A DNA stretch of 7,273 nt, taken from an uncultured Eubacteriales bacterium (GTDB lineage: Bacteria; Bacillota; Clostridia; Oscillospirales; Oscillospiraceae). The DNA is taken from positions 1 through 7,273 of the forward strand of contig CAJKSU010000144.1 of NCBI GenBank assembly GCA_905202605.1. Reading direction: 5' to 3'. Positions within the stretch are counted from its first letter, which is position 1. Each line of letters starts with the position of its first letter. The translations under genes and the position numbers were made by a program. The notes beneath the pieces were generated by a model, which had not been told where the DNA came from, did not search any database, and worked only from the letters and a program-made list of their open reading frames with translations. Shown here piece after piece: positions 5,382-7,273 of the stretch.

Positions 5382-7121
5382 GTGAAAACATTTCAGAAGG
5401 TAGAGGGTCAGTGGATCGTTCCGGAAACCACGGAGCTGTTTGGACTGACCATTTTCCCCGGTGCGTCGCTGGAAGCGCCGGAGGGCAAGACGCTGGTCAT
5501 GACTGTCAACGGCGAGAGCGTTGCGCCTGTTCCCGGCAATTATGAGGGCGATATCGTGCTGGAGGTGCTCGATCCGATCCCCAATGGAAACTATCAGTTC
5601 CGGGCTGCCATCTATGCAGAGGGCGGCGCGGTGATCGAGGAGAAGTCTGCGCTGTCCGCCGTGCTGGACGGTGAGGTAAAGGATGGCGAGTGTCTGGATG
5701 TATCCATCACCAGCCGGGACGAAAATTTCAATGGCATTTGCGTGGGCGGAAAAGGCCCCTACACAGTGACAGGTGCGGACGTGTCTCTGGTGGGCAACGG
5801 CGGCAATGACTTTATCGGCTATGGCGCAGGCATTATGTCCGGGGACGATGCAGTGCTTCGGGTTGAGGACTCCTGCATCACCACCAAGGGCGCTGCCCGT
5901 GGCGCTATGTTCGCCGGCGGCAACTCCAAGCTCTATGTGAAGAACTGCGAGATCTCTGCCGAGGACGGCGTGCTGCCCTATGATTATGAGGACAACGTCA
6001 TGCCCGGCAATATGCGCCGTGTTCCATGGATGCTGGGACTTCGGGGCAACTGCCGTGCCACCAATCTGGCGGACTACGCGGATGCGCTCTATGAGGACTG
6101 CACCATCACCTCTGAGGCGTGGGGTGTTATGTCTACCGACGGCGTGCGCCGCTGCCGCCTGAATCTCAAGAACTGCGATGTTGCCATCACCGGCCCCAGC
6201 GGCTACGGTGCATTCTCCATCGGCGACTGCATTGATACGTTTGAGGACTGCCGGATTGATGTTCCGGATTACGCGCTGATCATGGCCAATGAAACCGCAT
6301 CCGGCGTGTTTAAGAACACTAAGGTGGATGCAGGCCGGTTTGCGGTGATGTGCTTCCGCAATGAGGGAGGCAAGCTGTTCATCACTGACGGCTCTGTGAT
6401 GAACAGCGACGAGACAACGGTGGTGGTTAAGGGCTGCGCACCGATTATCGAGGCGGACAACTGCGTGCTGTCCCCCGGCAACGGCATCATTTTGCAGCTG
6501 ATGAACAGCGATGATCCCGGCAATCCCGCCGGATACTATAAGGATCCCACCGAGGACGATACTTTTGATCCTACCCATGACAACAAGACCGCAAGAGAAA
6601 CCTATGACGTGATTGCTTCCTTCAAGAACATGACCGTCACCGGCGATTTCTATAACGGCTCCACCGGCAAGAAGGGCGATACCGGCCCGAAGATGGAGAT
6701 GGCGCCGCCTCCCGGCGCTGGCCCTGAGGGACCCGGCGGCCCTGGCGGACCCGGCGGCCCCGGCGGTCCCGGTGCAAAGGGCAACGGCTACGACGGTGTT
6801 CGCAACATGGCGCTGACCTTTGACAATGCGGCGGTCACTGGCGTGATCTCGGCCTCTAAGGCTCTCCATCGGGTGGAGAAGGTCTTTAAGGACAACTGCG
6901 AGGAGCTGGGCGAGGTGATCAACACCGCACAGCCTGTGGTCAACAACGGCGTGATCGTCACCCTGAAAAACGGTGCAGTCTGGACGGTGGCAGGTACCTC
7001 CTACCTCAGCTCTCTGACCATCGACGAGACGTCCAGCGTGGTTGGCACCCTGCTGGTAGACGGGAAGGAAACCGCACTGGTTCCCGGCGTCTACACCGGC
7101 GCGCTGACGCTGACCATCTGA
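5382..7121 (+). CDS. Unassigned right-handed beta-helix-like protein with Gly-Pro-rich insert
   Basis: I do not recognise a named family. The 579 residues (GTG start, perfect ribosome site) begin with a short strand-rich module (about 12-62). A long region (about 104-425) follows with repeats of the form [DEK]-[NSD]-C-x-[IVL]: C165, C189, C240, C265 and C290, with T313 in register, spaced near 24-25 residues or multiples. That spacing is typical of one beta-helix turn. A later, out-of-register copy is at C361. An acidic loop (376-400) and six GPx triplets (447-464) come next. The C-terminal strands include a NGAVWTVAGTSYLSSL motif (530-545), resembling the terminal turns of secreted beta-helix and autotransporter-type proteins. 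I see no signal peptide, membrane helix, LPXTG or SLH motif, so it is either cytoplasmic or exported by an unseen route. Its fourteen cysteines would suit a reducing compartment. No catalytic residues are evident. It has its own promoter and terminator and so is probably monocistronic. Carbohydrate binding or a structural scaffold is conceivable, but that is a guess. Confidence 0.85.
   Translation: MKTFQKVEGQWIVPETTELFGLTIFPGASLEAPEGKTLVMTVNGESVAPVPGNYEGDIVLEVLDPIPNGNYQFRAAIYAEGGAVIEEKSALSAVLDGEVKDGECLDVSITSRDENFNGICVGGKGPYTVTGADVSLVGNGGNDFIGYGAGIMSGDDAVLRVEDSCITTKGAARGAMFAGGNSKLYVKNCEISAEDGVLPYDYEDNVMPGNMRRVPWMLGLRGNCRATNLADYADALYEDCTITSEAWGVMSTDGVRRCRLNLKNCDVAITGPSGYGAFSIGDCIDTFEDCRIDVPDYALIMANETASGVFKNTKVDAGRFAVMCFRNEGGKLFITDGSVMNSDETTVVVKGCAPIIEADNCVLSPGNGIILQLMNSDDPGNPAGYYKDPTEDDTFDPTHDNKTARETYDVIASFKNMTVTGDFYNGSTGKKGDTGPKMEMAPPPGAGPEGPGGPGGPGGPGGPGAKGNGYDGVRNMALTFDNAAVTGVISASKALHRVEKVFKDNCEELGEVINTAQPVVNNGVIVTLKNGAVWTVAGTSYLSSLTIDETSSVVGTLLVDGKETALVPGVYTGALTLTI
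6720..6773 (+). repeat. GPx triplet tract (collagen-like) within the beta-helix gene
   Basis: Six consecutive Gly-Pro-x triplets (residues 447-464, mostly GPG) are encoded by near-repeats of nine bases built on GGCGGCCCT/GGCGGACCC. A further collagen-like GDTGPK lies just upstream (residues 432-437). The tract is too short for a stable triple helix alone, so a flexible linker or surface loop is more likely. Confidence 0.85.
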
Positions 7122-7142
7122 TTAAAGACAGAAAAAAGAATA

Positions 7143-7177
7143 AACAGGCGCTGGAGCGATTTGCTCCAGCGCCTGTT
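7143..7177. terminator. Perfect 15-bp hairpin between convergent genes, bidirectional terminator
   Basis: Arms 7143-7157 and 7163-7177 are perfectly complementary around GATTT, 22 bases after the beta-helix gene stop and 10 bases from the end of the convergent SLH gene. On the minus strand the stem is followed by TTATTCTTTTTTCTG, a good T tract. On the plus strand it is followed only by CTGCGC. It should therefore terminate the minus-strand gene well and the plus-strand gene less efficiently. Confidence 0.85.
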
Positions 7178-7186
7178 CTGCGCTAT

Positions 7187-7273
7187 TTACTGCATCAGAT
7201 CCAGCAGACGGGACAGCATGGCTGCTGCCTCTTCCCAGATGATGCGGGAAGCGGGACGGAAGGTGCCGTCCTT
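7187..7273 (-). CDS. C-terminal end of an S-layer-homology (SLH) domain protein, partial
   Basis: Reading the minus strand from the window edge gives 28 residues and a TAA stop: a DGTFRP motif, then IIWEEAAAMLSRLLDLMQ. This is the second half of a typical SLH repeat (DGTFxPxxxITRxExAxML), which anchors proteins to pyruvylated secondary wall polymers at the Gram-positive cell surface. The usual Arg after the IT position is Trp here. Ending a protein on an SLH repeat is common, so this is probably a surface protein whose body lies to the right of the window. Its function cannot be told from this tail. It is convergent with the beta-helix gene and shares the hairpin terminator with it. Confidence 0.8.
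   Translation of the reverse strand, partial: KDGTFRPASRIIWEEAAAMLSRLLDLMQ

Noticed and set aside
6720..6773. True collagen-like triple-helix domain
   Set aside because: There are only six mostly GPG triplets, which is far shorter than stable bacterial collagen-like domains.
5202..6869. Long open minus-strand frame opposite the beta-helix gene
   Set aside because: The translation is repetitive (His, Ala, Gly and Val rich), lacks a ribosome site, and mirrors the codon bias of the plus-strand gene, which has a perfect Shine-Dalgarno and structured repeats.

Overview
The window looks like chromosomal DNA of a gut-type Clostridia member, most likely Oscillospiraceae-like (Oscillibacter, Flavonifractor or Dysosmobacter group). 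This rests on the moderately GC-rich coding sequence, the Firmicutes-style ThiT, full-length TrkA/TrkH, strong AGGAGG-type ribosome sites, TTG and GTG starts, and an S-layer-homology tail at the right edge. The placement is inference from style, not a database match.

Layout from left to right. 1-402 is the C-terminal part of a thiamine-specific ECF transporter S component (ThiT). 403-786 has no gene. It holds a series of hairpins, a perfect 24-bp palindrome-containing direct repeat (428-451 and 625-648), and a near-consensus extended -10 promoter (696-724) that should drive the next gene. 787-2328 encodes the lipid II flippase MurJ from a TTG start. 2384-3745 and 3747-5192 encode the potassium-uptake pair TrkA (cytoplasmic NAD(H)-binding regulator) and TrkH (membrane pore), one base apart and probably translationally coupled. 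They follow murJ by 55 bases with no strong terminator between, so murJ-trkA-trkH may be one transcript linking wall precursor export with turgor and potassium control.

A hairpin follows trkH. A promoter and a strong ribosome site then lead to a 579-residue GTG-started protein (5382-7121) that I cannot assign to a named family. It looks like a right-handed beta-helix with a cysteine recurring about every 24-25 residues, a Gly-Pro-rich insert, similar short modules at both ends, and no visible secretion signal. This is the most unusual item in the window. A 15-bp perfect hairpin (7143-7177) separates it from a convergent minus-strand gene, of which only the last 28 residues (end of an SLH domain) are present.

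Apart from the beta-helix gene and the repeat-rich stretch at 403-660, the window is ordinary housekeeping content.
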